Source of the DNA: Pseudomonas batumici
GTDB lineage: Bacteria > Pseudomonadota > Gammaproteobacteria > Pseudomonadales > Pseudomonadaceae
DNA length: 64,000 bases
Assembly (NCBI RefSeq): GCF_000820515.1
Contig: NZ_JXDG01000061.1
Coordinates: 124,001 to 188,000, forward strand
Direction of reading: 5' to 3'
Part shown: positions 34,306-42,134 of the stretch, piece after piece
How the letters are laid out: each line of letters begins with the position of its first letter
Numbering within the stretch: the stretch's first letter is position 1
Notes under the pieces: generated by a model
Database searches by the model: none
Seen by the model: only the letters and a program-made list of their open reading frames with translations
What the model was told of the DNA's origin: nothing
Program-made: the position numbers and the translations under genes

Positions 34306-34875
34306 CTATCCAAGCAGGGTTCGCAGCCATTGCTCGCGACTGATGCGGTAGAGCACGTGATGACGCAACGGATGGTCGTCGGCAAGCTTCGGATGATCGA
34401 AATCGGACTGCGGATCGTAATCCATGCCGATGGCCTGCATGACCTTCTGCGAAGCCGTGTTGCTCTCGGTGGTAAAGGCCACGATCTCCTCCAGGGCCAG
34501 GTGCTCGAAGCCGCAACCCAACGCGGTCCAGGCCGCCTCGCTGGCGTAGCCCAGGCCCCAGTGCTCGCGGGCCAGGCGCCAGGCTATCTCCACCGCAGGG
34601 GTGAAGGCGGCGTCGAAGTTCACCTGCATCAACCCGGTCAGGCCGATAAAGGCCCCGGTGTCCTTGCGCTCCAGGGCCCAGAGGCCAAAGCCGTATTCGG
34701 CGAAGTGCCCGCGAATCCGTCCGATCAATGCGGCACTTTCCAGACGGTTCAGGGCCGTCGGGAAATAGCGCATCACCTGAGGGTCGGCACACATCCGGGC
34801 AAACTCCGGCAGGTCCTCGTCGCGCCACTGGCGCAACAGCAAGCGTGCGCTCTCAAGTTGCAGTATCGGCTCCAT
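34306..34875 (-). CDS. GNAT-family N-acetyltransferase (RimJ/RimL-like)
   Basis: A 189-residue acetyltransferase. The N-terminal SARLLLRQWRDEDLPEF, the central AVEIAWRLAREHWGLGYASEA with the acetyl-CoA loop pattern, and TTESNTASQKVMQAIGM are typical of the Acetyltransf_3 group. It would use acetyl-CoA to modify an amino group; the target is not known. ATG 34875 is preceded by GGGAGG. It lies between tesB and a divergent deacetylase gene, a possible functional pairing that cannot be proved from sequence. Confidence 0.85.
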   Translation of the reverse strand: MEPILQLESARLLLRQWRDEDLPEFARMCADPQVMRYFPTALNRLESAALIGRIRGHFAEYGFGLWALERKDTGAFIGLTGLMQVNFDAAFTPAVEIAWRLAREHWGLGYASEAAWTALGCGFEHLALEEIVAFTTESNTASQKVMQAIGMDYDPQSDFDHPKLADDHPLRHHVLYRISREQWLRTLLG

Positions 34876-34980
34876 CAATTCCTCCCGCGGATGCCTTCAA
34901 GGCTGACTCCCTGCTCATCAGTGTACCGCGCTGATAAGATCCTTCACTTCTTCCTACATGTCTTCCCACATAAGCATGCC

Positions 34981-35901
34981 ATGCCGTTGCCCCTGATCTA
35001 CCACGATGACTACAGCCCCGAGTTCCCGGCGGAGCATCGCTTTCCCATGGACAAGTTCCGCCTGCTGCGCGATCACCTGGTGGACAGCGGCCTGACCCGG
35101 GACGCCGATCTGCTGCGCCCGGAGATCTGCCCTGTGGATATCCTCGCCCTGGCCCACGACCGTGGCTACATCGAGCGCTACCTGGCGGGCGAACTGTCCC
35201 GCGAAGACCAGCGCCGCCTCGGCCTGCCCTGGAACGAGGCCCTGGCGCGCCGCACCGTGCGCGCGGTGGGCGGTTCCCTGCTGGCCGCCGAGCAGGCGCT
35301 GGAGCACGGCCTGGCCTGCCATCTGGCGGGCGGCACACACCATGCCCATTACGATCATCCGGCGGGGTTCTGCATTTTCAACGACCTGGCGATCATCAGC
35401 CGCTACCTGCTGGAAAGCGGTCGCGTGGGTCGGGTGCTGATCTTCGACTGCGACGTGCACCAGGGCGACGGCACGGCGCGCATCCTGGAAGACACCCCGG
35501 ACGCCATCACGGTTTCCCTGCACTGCGAGAAAAACTTCCCGGCGCGCAAGGCCCACAGCGACTGGGACATTCCCTTGCCCATGGGCATGGGTGACAGCGA
35601 CTACCTCAAGGTGGTGGATGACGCCCTGAACTACCTGCTGCCGCTCTACCAGCCGGACCTGGTGCTGTACGACGCCGGCGTGGATGTACACAAGGACGAT
35701 GCCCTGGGTTACCTGAAACTCACCGATGAGGGTGTGGCCGCCCGGGATGAAAGCGTCCTGCGCCATTGCCTGGGCCGGGATATCCCGGTGGTCGGGGTGA
35801 TCGGCGGCGGCTACAGCAAGGATCGCCAGGCCCTGGCCCGGCGCCACGGGATCCTGCACCACAGCGCACGGAAGGTCTGGACGTCATCGGGTTGTCATTG
35901 A
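34981..35901 (+). CDS. Histone-deacetylase-superfamily protein (class IV/AcuC-like)
   Basis: A 306-residue arginase/deacetylase-fold enzyme. The N-terminus PLIYHDDYSPEFPAEHRFPM, the charge-relay histidines in GGTHHAH, the zinc ligands in FDCDVHQGDGTA and the later DAGVDVHKDD are all present, so it should be active. Bacterial members deacetylate proteins or small molecules such as acetylpolyamines. ATG 34981 opens the conserved fold; the open frame runs far upstream through the antisense of tesB and is not coding there. It is divergent from the GNAT gene. Confidence 0.88.
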   Translation: MPLPLIYHDDYSPEFPAEHRFPMDKFRLLRDHLVDSGLTRDADLLRPEICPVDILALAHDRGYIERYLAGELSREDQRRLGLPWNEALARRTVRAVGGSLLAAEQALEHGLACHLAGGTHHAHYDHPAGFCIFNDLAIISRYLLESGRVGRVLIFDCDVHQGDGTARILEDTPDAITVSLHCEKNFPARKAHSDWDIPLPMGMGDSDYLKVVDDALNYLLPLYQPDLVLYDAGVDVHKDDALGYLKLTDEGVAARDESVLRHCLGRDIPVVGVIGGGYSKDRQALARRHGILHHSARKVWTSSGCH

Positions 35902-35936
35902 AGCCTGGGCTTACCCACAATGGCTGTGGAGCCGCC

Positions 35937-35945
35937 TGTGGATAA
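35937..35945. promoter_or_regulatory. Perfect DnaA box (TGTGGATAA)
   Basis: A perfect DnaA 9-mer just after the deacetylase stop, with a one-mismatch TTACCCACA at 35911-35919. Two more perfect boxes lie in the next gene (36748, 36796). The 449-bp gap 35902-36350 otherwise holds two REPINs. Confidence 0.45.
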
Positions 35946-36053
35946 CCTGAGTGAAATACGCTACGGGCCTTACGGGGAAAGGGTTACAGAAGGCTGTATG
36001 TTTTTCGTACAGCGCTGAATCCACCGCTCCCCCCACAGGCGAATGCGCTCTAC

Positions 36054-36151
36054 TGTAGGAGCGGCCGGTCGACGCTCGATTGCCGGCGATGGCGTCCTTG
36101 AAATCAATGCAAGGCTCAAGGGCCTCATCGCCGGCAAGCCGGCTCCCACAG
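36054..36151. repeat. REPIN, first of a tandem pair
   Basis: A divergent left arm (GTAGGAGCGGCCGGTCGACG) and a standard right arm (CATCGCCGGCAAGCCGGCTC). A second REPIN follows after 41 bases. Confidence 0.8.
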
Positions 36152-36192
36152 TGGTCCGCGTCAAACACATGACTCGGGGACGACAGCAATCC

Positions 36193-36278
36193 GGTGGGAG
36201 CTGGCTTGCCGGCGATGAGGCCCTCGAGCCTTGAGGTGCCCGTCCAGCTGCCATCGCCAGCAAGCTGGCTCCCACAAG
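36193..36278. repeat. REPIN, second of a tandem pair
   Basis: Arms GTGGGAGCTGGCTTGCCGGC and CATCGCCAGCAAGCTGGCTC. Both arms carry the same change (CTGG for CCGG), a compensatory pair that keeps the hairpin. Confidence 0.8.
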
Positions 36279-36350
36279 AATCCGCATACACCACAGCATC
36301 GGCGGAAAAACGTAGAATGCCCGGCTCGTTCAGCCAAGTCGCCGCCCGCC

Positions 36351-37589
36351 ATGACCCAACCAGCCCCTGACGCCTCCTCCCACGTCGCCATTATCGGTGG
36401 TGGCCCCGCCGGCCTGATGGCCGCCGAGGTGCTGAGCCAGGCGGGTATCCAGGTCGACCTCTACGACGGCATGCCCTCGGTGGGGCGCAAGTTCCTCCTG
36501 GCCGGCGTCGGCGGCATGAACATCACCCATTCCGAAGCCTATCCGGCGTTCCTGTCCCGCTACGCCGAACGGGCACCGCAGATCGCCCCGTTGCTGCGGG
36601 CCTTCGGCGCCAATGAACTGTGCGAATGGATTCACGGCCTGGGGATAACTACCTTTGTCGGCAGCTCCGGCCGGGTCTTCCCCAGCGACATGAAGGCCGC
36701 CCCACTGCTGCGTGCCTGGCTCAAGCGCCTGCGCGAAGCCGGGGTAGTTATCCACACCCGCCACCGCTGGCTGGGCTGGCGCGATGGCAGCCTGGTTATC
36801 CACAGCCCCGACGGCGAAAAAACCCTGCGTCCCGAGGCCACGCTTCTGGCGCTGGGTGGCGGCAGTTGGGCGCGACTGGGCTCCGACGGGGCCTGGCTGC
36901 CATTGCTTGAACAACAGGGGGTGACGGCTGCACCGTTGCAGCCGAGCAACTGCGGCTTCGACGTCGCGGGCTGGAGCGAGGTCCTGCGTGACAAGTTCGC
37001 CGGTGCTCCACTGAAGAACGTCGCCATCGCCCCGCCCCAGGGCACGCCGCGCCTGGGGGAATGCGTGATCACCGCCAGCGGCATCGAAGGCAGCCTGATC
37101 TACGCGCTGTCCGCACCGATCCGCGAACAGATCAACCATCAGGGCAGCACGACGATCGAGATCGACCTGCTGCCCGGCAAGCCCCTGGACAAGGTCCAGG
37201 CCGCGCTCGCCAAACCGCGCGGCTCACGCTCCATGGCCAAGCACCTGCACAGCCAGTTGGGCATCGACGGGATCAAGGCGGCATTGCTGCGCGAGCTGAC
37301 GAATGCCGAGACCTTTGCCGACCCGGCGCGACTGGCCGGGGCCATCAAGGCCTTGCCGCTGACGCTGGTCAAGACGCGGCCGCTGGACGAGGCCATCAGC
37401 AGCGCGGGTGGCGTACCGTTCGAGGCCTTGAATGAGCGATTGATGCTCAAGGCGTTGCCCGGGGTGTTCTGCGCCGGCGAGATGCTCGACTGGGAAGCGC
37501 CCACCGGCGGCTACCTGCTCACCGCCTGCTTTGCCAGCGGGCGGGTGGCGGGACACGGGATGCTGGAGTGGTTGCGGCAGCGGGCTTAA
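36351..37589 (+). CDS. HI0933-like FAD-dependent oxidoreductase
   Basis: A 412-residue flavoprotein of the HI0933/YhiN (TIGR03862) family. The FAD Rossmann motif IIGGGPAGLMAAEVL is near the start, followed by the family motif LLAGVGGMNITHSE, a long central domain, and the C-terminal FCAGEMLDWEAPTGGYLLT that closes the FAD site. It likely reduces or oxidises a small or cell-wall related substrate; the physiological role of this family is poorly known. ATG 36351 opens the protein in the usual place. The gene contains two perfect DnaA boxes (see findings). Confidence 0.87.
   Translation: MTQPAPDASSHVAIIGGGPAGLMAAEVLSQAGIQVDLYDGMPSVGRKFLLAGVGGMNITHSEAYPAFLSRYAERAPQIAPLLRAFGANELCEWIHGLGITTFVGSSGRVFPSDMKAAPLLRAWLKRLREAGVVIHTRHRWLGWRDGSLVIHSPDGEKTLRPEATLLALGGGSWARLGSDGAWLPLLEQQGVTAAPLQPSNCGFDVAGWSEVLRDKFAGAPLKNVAIAPPQGTPRLGECVITASGIEGSLIYALSAPIREQINHQGSTTIEIDLLPGKPLDKVQAALAKPRGSRSMAKHLHSQLGIDGIKAALLRELTNAETFADPARLAGAIKALPLTLVKTRPLDEAISSAGGVPFEALNERLMLKALPGVFCAGEMLDWEAPTGGYLLTACFASGRVAGHGMLEWLRQRA
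36748..36756. promoter_or_regulatory. Perfect DnaA box (TTATCCACA) inside the flavoprotein gene
   Basis: A perfect consensus 9-mer, formed across codons GTT ATC CAC. A second perfect box follows 48 bases later. Confidence 0.4.
36796..36804. promoter_or_regulatory. Perfect DnaA box (TTATCCACA) inside the flavoprotein gene
   Basis: Same orientation as the box at 36748, again built with codons GTT ATC CAC. A one-mismatch box TGGGGATAA lies at 36640-36648. Confidence 0.4.
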
Positions 37590-37661
37590 GATTTTCGAGC
37601 CCCCGCTCGCACCGGCAAGGGGAAGCGTTCCCGCAGGAAATCTCAGGGTGACACGGACAAC

Positions 37662-37746
37662 TGTGGGAGCCGGCTTGCTGGCGATGGCGTCCGCACAAAC
37701 GACGCATGGCTCAAGGGCCTCATCGCTGGCAAGCCGGCTCCTACAG
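37662..37746. repeat. REPIN
   Basis: Arms GTGGGAGCCGGCTTGCTGGC and CATCGCTGGCAAGCCGGCTC, between the convergent flavoprotein and rhlE genes. The right end almost touches the rhlE stop. Confidence 0.85.
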
Positions 37747-37748
37747 CC

Positions 37749-39086
37749 TTACGGCTTGCGCTTGCGCGGCCCGGTATTGAACGCCGGCACCTTGCGCACC
37801 GGCTTGATCGGCGGCGCCACATCTTCCGGCTTCTCGCCGCTGTCCACCCACTTGCCCAGGTTGCGCTTGCCGCCGCCGGAGACTTTCGGTTTTTTCGGCT
37901 TCTTCGGTTTCTTGACCACGTTGCCCGAGGCATCGGTGTCCGGCACCCGGTGATCCGGCTCGAAACCAGCTTCGTCCTGGCGTCTGAGGGTCTGACGGGT
38001 CAGGGTCTCGATCGCCGACAGCAGATTCACCTCATCGGCGCAGACCAGGGAAATCGCCTCACCGGTGGCCCCGGCACGACCGGTACGACCGATCCGATGA
38101 ATATAGTCCTCGGCCACGATCGGCAGGTCGAAGTTGACCACCAGCGGCAAGTCCTCGATGTCCAGGCCACGGGCCGCCACATCGGTCGCCACCAGGATCT
38201 GGATCTCGCTCGCCTTGAAGCGGTCCAGCGCGCGCTGGCGGGTGGCCTGGGGCTTGTCGCCGTGGATGCCGTCGGCATTGACGCCCAGGCCCTGGAGTTT
38301 TTCCACCAGCTGGTCGACGCCATTGCGGGTCTTGGCGAACACCAGGACCTGCTTCCAGTGCTGCTTGCGCATCAGGTGCACGAACAGCTCCGGCTTGCGC
38401 TTCTTGTCCACCGTCACCAGCCACTGCTTGACGGTGTTGGCCGCCACGTTGCGCGGGCTGACTTCAATGCTCAGCGGATCGTTGAGCATCTGCCCGGCCA
38501 GCAGGCGGATGGCATCGGAGAAAGTCGCGGAAAACAGCAGGGTCTGGCGCTTTTTCGGCAGGGCCTTGTAGATATTGCCCAGCTCCTCCTGGAAACCGAG
38601 GTCGAGCATGCGGTCGGCTTCGTCGAGCACCAGGGTCTGCAGCTGGTTGAACTTGAGGGCGTTCTGGCGGAACAGGTCGAGCAGGCGGCCCGGGGTCGCC
38701 ACCAGCAGGTCGACGCCCTTGCGCAGCTTCATCATCTGCGGATTGATGCTGACGCCGCCGTACACCGCGTAGGTGCTCAGCGGCAGGTGCTCAGCGTACT
38801 GGCGCACGCTTTCATGCACCTGTTCGGCCAGCTCGCGGGTCGGCACCAGGATCAGCGAACGCACCGAGTTGGCGGCGACTTTCGGCCCTTCCATCGTCAG
38901 CAGTTGCAGCAGCGGCAAGGCGAAACCGGCGGTCTTGCCGGTGCCGGTCTGGGCCGCGGCCATCAGGTCGCCCCCCGCCAATACGGCGGGAATGGCCTGG
39001 GTCTGGACCGGTGTGGGGGTCTGGTAACCGAGGGTGTCCAGGGCCCGCGTCAGGGGTTCGATCAGGCCGAGTGTGGCGAATGTCAT
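37749..39086 (-). CDS. rhlE: DEAD-box ATP-dependent RNA helicase RhlE
   Basis: A 445-residue DEAD-box helicase. The Q motif (GYQTPTPVQTQAIP), Walker A AAQTGTGKT, motif Ib TPGRLLD, the VLDEADRML DEAD box, motif III SATFS and motif VI HRIGRTGRAG are all present. The C-terminal tail is basic and rich in Lys-Pro (KPKKPKKPK), typical of the RNA-binding tails of RhlE proteins. It unwinds short RNA duplexes in RNA decay and ribosome assembly. ATG 39086 opens with MTFATLGLIEPL as in homologues. Confidence 0.93.
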   Translation of the reverse strand: MTFATLGLIEPLTRALDTLGYQTPTPVQTQAIPAVLAGGDLMAAAQTGTGKTAGFALPLLQLLTMEGPKVAANSVRSLILVPTRELAEQVHESVRQYAEHLPLSTYAVYGGVSINPQMMKLRKGVDLLVATPGRLLDLFRQNALKFNQLQTLVLDEADRMLDLGFQEELGNIYKALPKKRQTLLFSATFSDAIRLLAGQMLNDPLSIEVSPRNVAANTVKQWLVTVDKKRKPELFVHLMRKQHWKQVLVFAKTRNGVDQLVEKLQGLGVNADGIHGDKPQATRQRALDRFKASEIQILVATDVAARGLDIEDLPLVVNFDLPIVAEDYIHRIGRTGRAGATGEAISLVCADEVNLLSAIETLTRQTLRRQDEAGFEPDHRVPDTDASGNVVKKPKKPKKPKVSGGGKRNLGKWVDSGEKPEDVAPPIKPVRKVPAFNTGPRKRKP

Positions 39087-39158
39087 GGGGATCCCGTAGA
39101 AAAAAGCACCGGAGGAAAAGTGTCAGCGCATGGAAGCAATGCGCGGCAGTTTACCCTG

Positions 39159-40049
39159 TCAGGCCTCTTTCGGCTTGCGCCACTGCGGTAAACCGATCAA
39201 CACCACGGCGCTGATGATCACGGCCATGGCGATGCACTCCGGCCAGCCGATGCGCTCGCCGGCGAAGAGGATGCCCAGCAGCACCGCCACGGCCGGGTTG
39301 ACGTAGGCATAACTGGTGGCCGCCGCCGGACGCACATGCTTCAACAGGTACATGTAGGCGTTGAAGGCGATGATCGAGCCGAAGAACGTCAGGTAGGCCA
39401 GGGCGATCCAGCCGTCGGTCGAGGGCATCTGGGTCAGGCGCTCGCCCCGGGCAAAGCTGGCCAGCAGCAATATCCCACCGCCCACCAGCATTTCCGCCGC
39501 GCTGGCCATGCCCCCCTGGGGCAGCGGCAGGTGCTTGCTCCACACCGAACCGAAGGCCCAGGTCGCCGCCGCCAACAACAGCAGGCCGGCGCCGAGCGGG
39601 CTGGCTTGCAGGTTGGAGCCCATGTTCAGCAGGGCGATACCGATCAGGCCGAGCACGATCCCGGCCCATTCGAGGCCGGTATTGCGGCTGCCCCAGAAAT
39701 AGCCGAAGAGCAGGGTGAACAGCGGCACCGTGGCCACCGTCAGCGCGGCGACGCCCGAGGCCACACCCATGTGCTCGGCCAGGGTCACCGCGCCATTGCC
39801 GAAACTGAGCAGCAGCACGCCGATGGCCGCCGCCGCTTTCCATTGTTGCCAGGTCGGCGCCGGTACCCCGCGAAAGCGTTGGTAGACGTACAGCAGGCTG
39901 CCAGCGATGACGAAACGGATGCCGCCCATCATCAACGGCGGCCAGAATTCCACGCCGATACGAATGGCCAGGTAGGTCGAGCCCCAGATGAAATACAACG
40001 CAAAAAAGGCACCGATCAGCGGTAACGGAAAGCGGCGTGGGGCAGGCAT
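39159..40049 (-). CDS. yedA: EamA-family exporter YedA
   Basis: A 296-residue drug/metabolite transporter with ten predicted helices and two EamA repeats. YedA-type landmarks are FALYFIWGSTYLAIRIGVE, PPLMMGGIRFVIAGSLLY and AATSYAYVNPAVAVLLG. It probably exports amino acids or related metabolites. It is divergent from an Lrp/AsnC regulator (160-bp gap), a common pairing in which the regulator controls the exporter in response to an amino acid. Confidence 0.9.
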   Translation of the reverse strand: MPAPRRFPLPLIGAFFALYFIWGSTYLAIRIGVEFWPPLMMGGIRFVIAGSLLYVYQRFRGVPAPTWQQWKAAAAIGVLLLSFGNGAVTLAEHMGVASGVAALTVATVPLFTLLFGYFWGSRNTGLEWAGIVLGLIGIALLNMGSNLQASPLGAGLLLLAAATWAFGSVWSKHLPLPQGGMASAAEMLVGGGILLLASFARGERLTQMPSTDGWIALAYLTFFGSIIAFNAYMYLLKHVRPAAATSYAYVNPAVAVLLGILFAGERIGWPECIAMAVIISAVVLIGLPQWRKPKEA

Positions 40050-40208
40050 GGGGCGGATCCAGGCTGGACAAGGGAAAGCTATTCTAGAAAGGCGCCTGGC
40101 AAATAATAAGTTACAAAACTCTGTTATAAGGCCGGTACACTTTGCAATAAATGGATATCACGGCTGTTTGCCGTTGTTTCGAAAGCCCATGTAGTAGAGA
40201 GGCTGTGG

Positions 40209-40670
40209 ATGGATAAATACGATCGTTTGATCCTGGGTGAGCTGCTGGACAATGGCCGTGCCTCGTTCGCCGAGCTGGCGCGCAAGGTCAACTTGTCCGC
40301 GCCGGCGGTAGCGGAGCGGGTGGCGAAGCTGGAAAGCAGTGGGGTCATCACCGGCTACCAGGCCAAGGTGGACCTGGCCAAGATCGGCCTGCCGATCCAG
40401 TGCGTGATCGAGTTGCGGCTCAACCAGCATGGCAAGCAGCAGGTCTACGACGACCTGGCGCAGATTCCGCAGATCACCGAATGCCATCGGGTGACCGGGG
40501 ATCCCTGTGTGATCCTGCAGGCGGCGGTGGGGAGCATGGCGGAGCTGGAGCAGTTGATCAATCGGGTTGCGCAGTTCGGGTTCAGCAAGACCTCGATTGT
40601 GCTGTCGAGCGCGATTGAGCGGCGGGTGCCGTTGGGGCATTTGGAAGTGAATGGAAAGGCGAAGGGTTGA
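40209..40670 (+). CDS. Lrp/AsnC-family regulator next to yedA
   Basis: A 153-residue feast/famine regulator. The N-terminal helix-turn-helix (MDKYDRLILGELLDNGRASF, then RKVNLSAPAVAERVAKLE) is followed by the RAM effector domain (VIELRLNQHG to HRVTGDPCVILQAAV), which binds amino acids. It probably controls the divergent yedA exporter and itself. The ATG at 40209 is preceded by GAGAGGCTGTGG. It lies at the left border of the accessory patch. Confidence 0.9.
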   Translation: MDKYDRLILGELLDNGRASFAELARKVNLSAPAVAERVAKLESSGVITGYQAKVDLAKIGLPIQCVIELRLNQHGKQQVYDDLAQIPQITECHRVTGDPCVILQAAVGSMAELEQLINRVAQFGFSKTSIVLSSAIERRVPLGHLEVNGKAKG

Positions 40671-40733
40671 TAAATCGGCTGCGGCGTTCTGCCTGGGAGT
40701 CCGTGTTGGCCGGTTTTGGGGGCGCTTCGCACC

Positions 40734-40826
40734 CCATCGCGAGCAAGCTTGCTCCTACAGGACCGCGTCGTACGCAAAGCCTGTGTACGACGCAAAACCT
40801 GTAGGAGCAAGCTTGCTCGCGATAGC
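40734..40826. repeat. REP pair (GCGAGCAAGCTTGC type)
   Basis: Two inverted REP halves, CATCGCGAGCAAGCTTGCTC and its complement, flank a spacer with a short direct repeat (TACGCAAAGCCTGTG / TACGACGCAAAACCTG). It lies between the Lrp gene and the Bro-N gene and overlaps the right end of the latter by nothing. Confidence 0.75.
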
Positions 40827-40829
40827 TAT

Positions 40830-41396
40830 CTACCAGATACCACCGCACCCACCGACCGGCACCACCTGCGGCATATCACGCAGCCGAATCCACGGCTCCT
40901 TGCGCCAATGCAACAGACTCAACGCACCACCATCCCATTCCAGAATCCCAAGACTCGGCGCCTGGGTCAAAGCCGGCTGTGGCTGACCGCGCAACATCGG
41001 CAGCACCTGATGCGTCAGCCATTGGCGCAGGTGGCGATTCTCCGGCAGGTAGTGATACACCAGCATCGCGTAGACACCAGATTCGCTGAGCATCAGGTGA
41101 TCTTCAGATTGGCCACTACCCTTGAGTTTCAGCACCCGCCGCTGATCCGGATCGAGTTTGATGGCTTTACGTTCATGCCACTCGATACCCATCAAATGCC
41201 CGATATCACGAGCACAGAACCAAGCTTCGTCATGCAGGAGCAAGGCGCGGAGCTTGAGGTGGTAGCGGGTGAAAATGTGCGGTTCGAAGACGATATCAAC
41301 AGCCAGATCACACGGCTTTGATGCGTCAGGAACACTGCCGTTATCAAGAAGGCTTTGTATGGTTTCAGCAGGACTTTCTAGACTGACTTTTTCCAT
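40830..41396 (-). CDS. Bro-N domain protein (phage antirepressor-like)
   Basis: A 188-residue protein with a BRO N-terminal DNA-binding domain at about 40-145 (LHDEAWFCARDIGHLMGI, then DEDHLMLSESGVYAML-like text EDHLMLSESGVYAMLVYHY and LRQWLTHQVLPMLR). Bro-N domains occur in phage antirepressors. The C-terminal part (about 150-188) is short and unknown. The leader contains a C4-type antisense RNA on the same strand and its two target sites. An in-frame four-codon ORF (ATG 41432, stop TGA 41418) precedes the start. The ATG at 41396 has GGAG with a long 10-base spacing. No other phage genes are nearby, so this is a stand-alone, probably domesticated, switch. Confidence 0.85.
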   Translation of the reverse strand: MEKVSLESPAETIQSLLDNGSVPDASKPCDLAVDIVFEPHIFTRYHLKLRALLLHDEAWFCARDIGHLMGIEWHERKAIKLDPDQRRVLKLKGSGQSEDHLMLSESGVYAMLVYHYLPENRHLRQWLTHQVLPMLRGQPQPALTQAPSLGILEWDGGALSLLHWRKEPWIRLRDMPQVVPVGGCGGIW

Positions 41397-41424
41397 TGTT
41401 GGAATACTCCGAGAGATTCAAGGA

Positions 41425-41446
41425 GCTGCCATAAAAGCCTTCCTAC
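41425..41446 (-). promoter_or_regulatory. C4-RNA target region (a' and b' sites) in the Bro-N leader
   Basis: Two 7-base segments, GTAGGAA (41446-41440) and TGGCAGC (41431-41425), are exact complements of segments inside the upstream 79-nt RNA. The first overlaps the AGGAAGG ribosome-binding site and the second overlaps the ATG of a tiny ORF (ATG GCA GCT CCT TGA). Pairing would block ribosome loading just before the Bro-N gene. Confidence 0.65.
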
Positions 41447-41455
41447 GGACTTGGG

Positions 41456-41534
41456 TGGCAGCCGTACGCGGGGTAGGAACCGAGCTCTCTCGGGACACTC
41501 GGCCACGAATCAACGTGCCCGCGCACGGCCGCCA
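41456..41534 (-). ncRNA. C4-like antisense RNA upstream of the Bro-N gene
   Basis: On the minus strand, 41534-41518 and 41472-41456 form a 17-bp closing stem containing two G-U pairs (the same pairs would be A-C mismatches on the plus strand, so the RNA is minus-strand). Inside are a small CACG-N6-CGTG hairpin and a CCGAG-AGAG-CTCGG hairpin. Segment TTCCTAC (41479-41473) and segment GCTGCCA (41462-41456) match two downstream targets at 41446-41440 and 41431-41425. Length (79 nt), strand, position and the two-site antisense logic match the C4 RNA of phages P1 and P7, which represses the ant antirepressor. The Rfam assignment was not checked. Confidence 0.7.
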
Positions 41535-41846
41535 TAACAGATCCCCGAATACAAAATCGGGGCATCATGGTGGATGCTCAGTACCGACAGAGTCAATTGC
41601 AAGGGTTCCTACGCCCTGTCACCGATTTGGCGATGACAGGAGAAAGGCTAACCTCACTGCACCGCTCGGGAAAGACAGCGCAGGTCGCCACTAGCGGTAC
41701 GACATTTCCTAAAACCACACGACAATCGCGTCTGTCGACCGCGCCAGCCCAATCCTTCGTAATATCTGGCGACTGACGGCTAAAGTGACGCCTTGCCCAA
41801 CAGGAATAAAAAGACCAAAATAACGACCTATTTAGGAGTCTTTATT

Positions 41847-42134
41847 ATGCAAAGTATTTTGAGCAACATGGTCGTGAGCATCTCTGAACTCAAGAAAAAC
41901 CCATCGGCCGTGTTGAGCGGAGCGGGTGGCGCACCAGTGGCAGTGCTGAACCATAACCGTGTTATGGGTTACATGGTGCCTGCGGACATGTTCGAGACGA
42001 TGATGGAGCGCCTGGACGATCTGGATCTGGCTCAGTTGGCCAGGGCACGCATTGAGGCCAATGAAACGCCTGTGCGTGTTTCTTTTGACGACCTGATTGC
42101 CGAAGCCCAGGCCGATATCGCAAATGGGCGCTGA
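41847..42134 (+). CDS. Type II antitoxin, Phd/YefM family
   Basis: A 95-residue antitoxin with the YefM/StbD pattern: SNMVVSISELKKNPSAVLSG at the start (DNA-binding fold), then PVAVLNHNRVMGYMVPADMFE, then a charged C-terminal segment that would wrap the toxin. It overlaps the toxin start by 11 bases, as in many toxin-antitoxin operons, and likely represses its own promoter. AGGAG lies before ATG 41847. The 450-bp gap upstream (41397-41846) holds the C4-type leader of the divergent Bro-N gene and the promoters. Base composition is less G+C-rich than the flanks. Confidence 0.88.
   Translation: MQSILSNMVVSISELKKNPSAVLSGAGGAPVAVLNHNRVMGYMVPADMFETMMERLDDLDLAQLARARIEANETPVRVSFDDLIAEAQADIANGR

Noticed and set aside
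33307..34980. Upstream extension of the deacetylase frame
   Set aside because: The frame is open for another 558 codons but runs antisense to tesB and the GNAT gene. The conserved fold starts at ATG 34981.
36054..36278. CRISPR-like array from repeated units
   Set aside because: Only two units of inverted type with no constant direct repeat and spacers. They are REPINs.
41603..41612. GTAGGAACCC upstream of the C4-like RNA, a 9-base complement to its first antisense segment
   Set aside because: It lies upstream of the likely TTGACT -35 element (41596-41591, minus strand), so it is probably not in the transcript.
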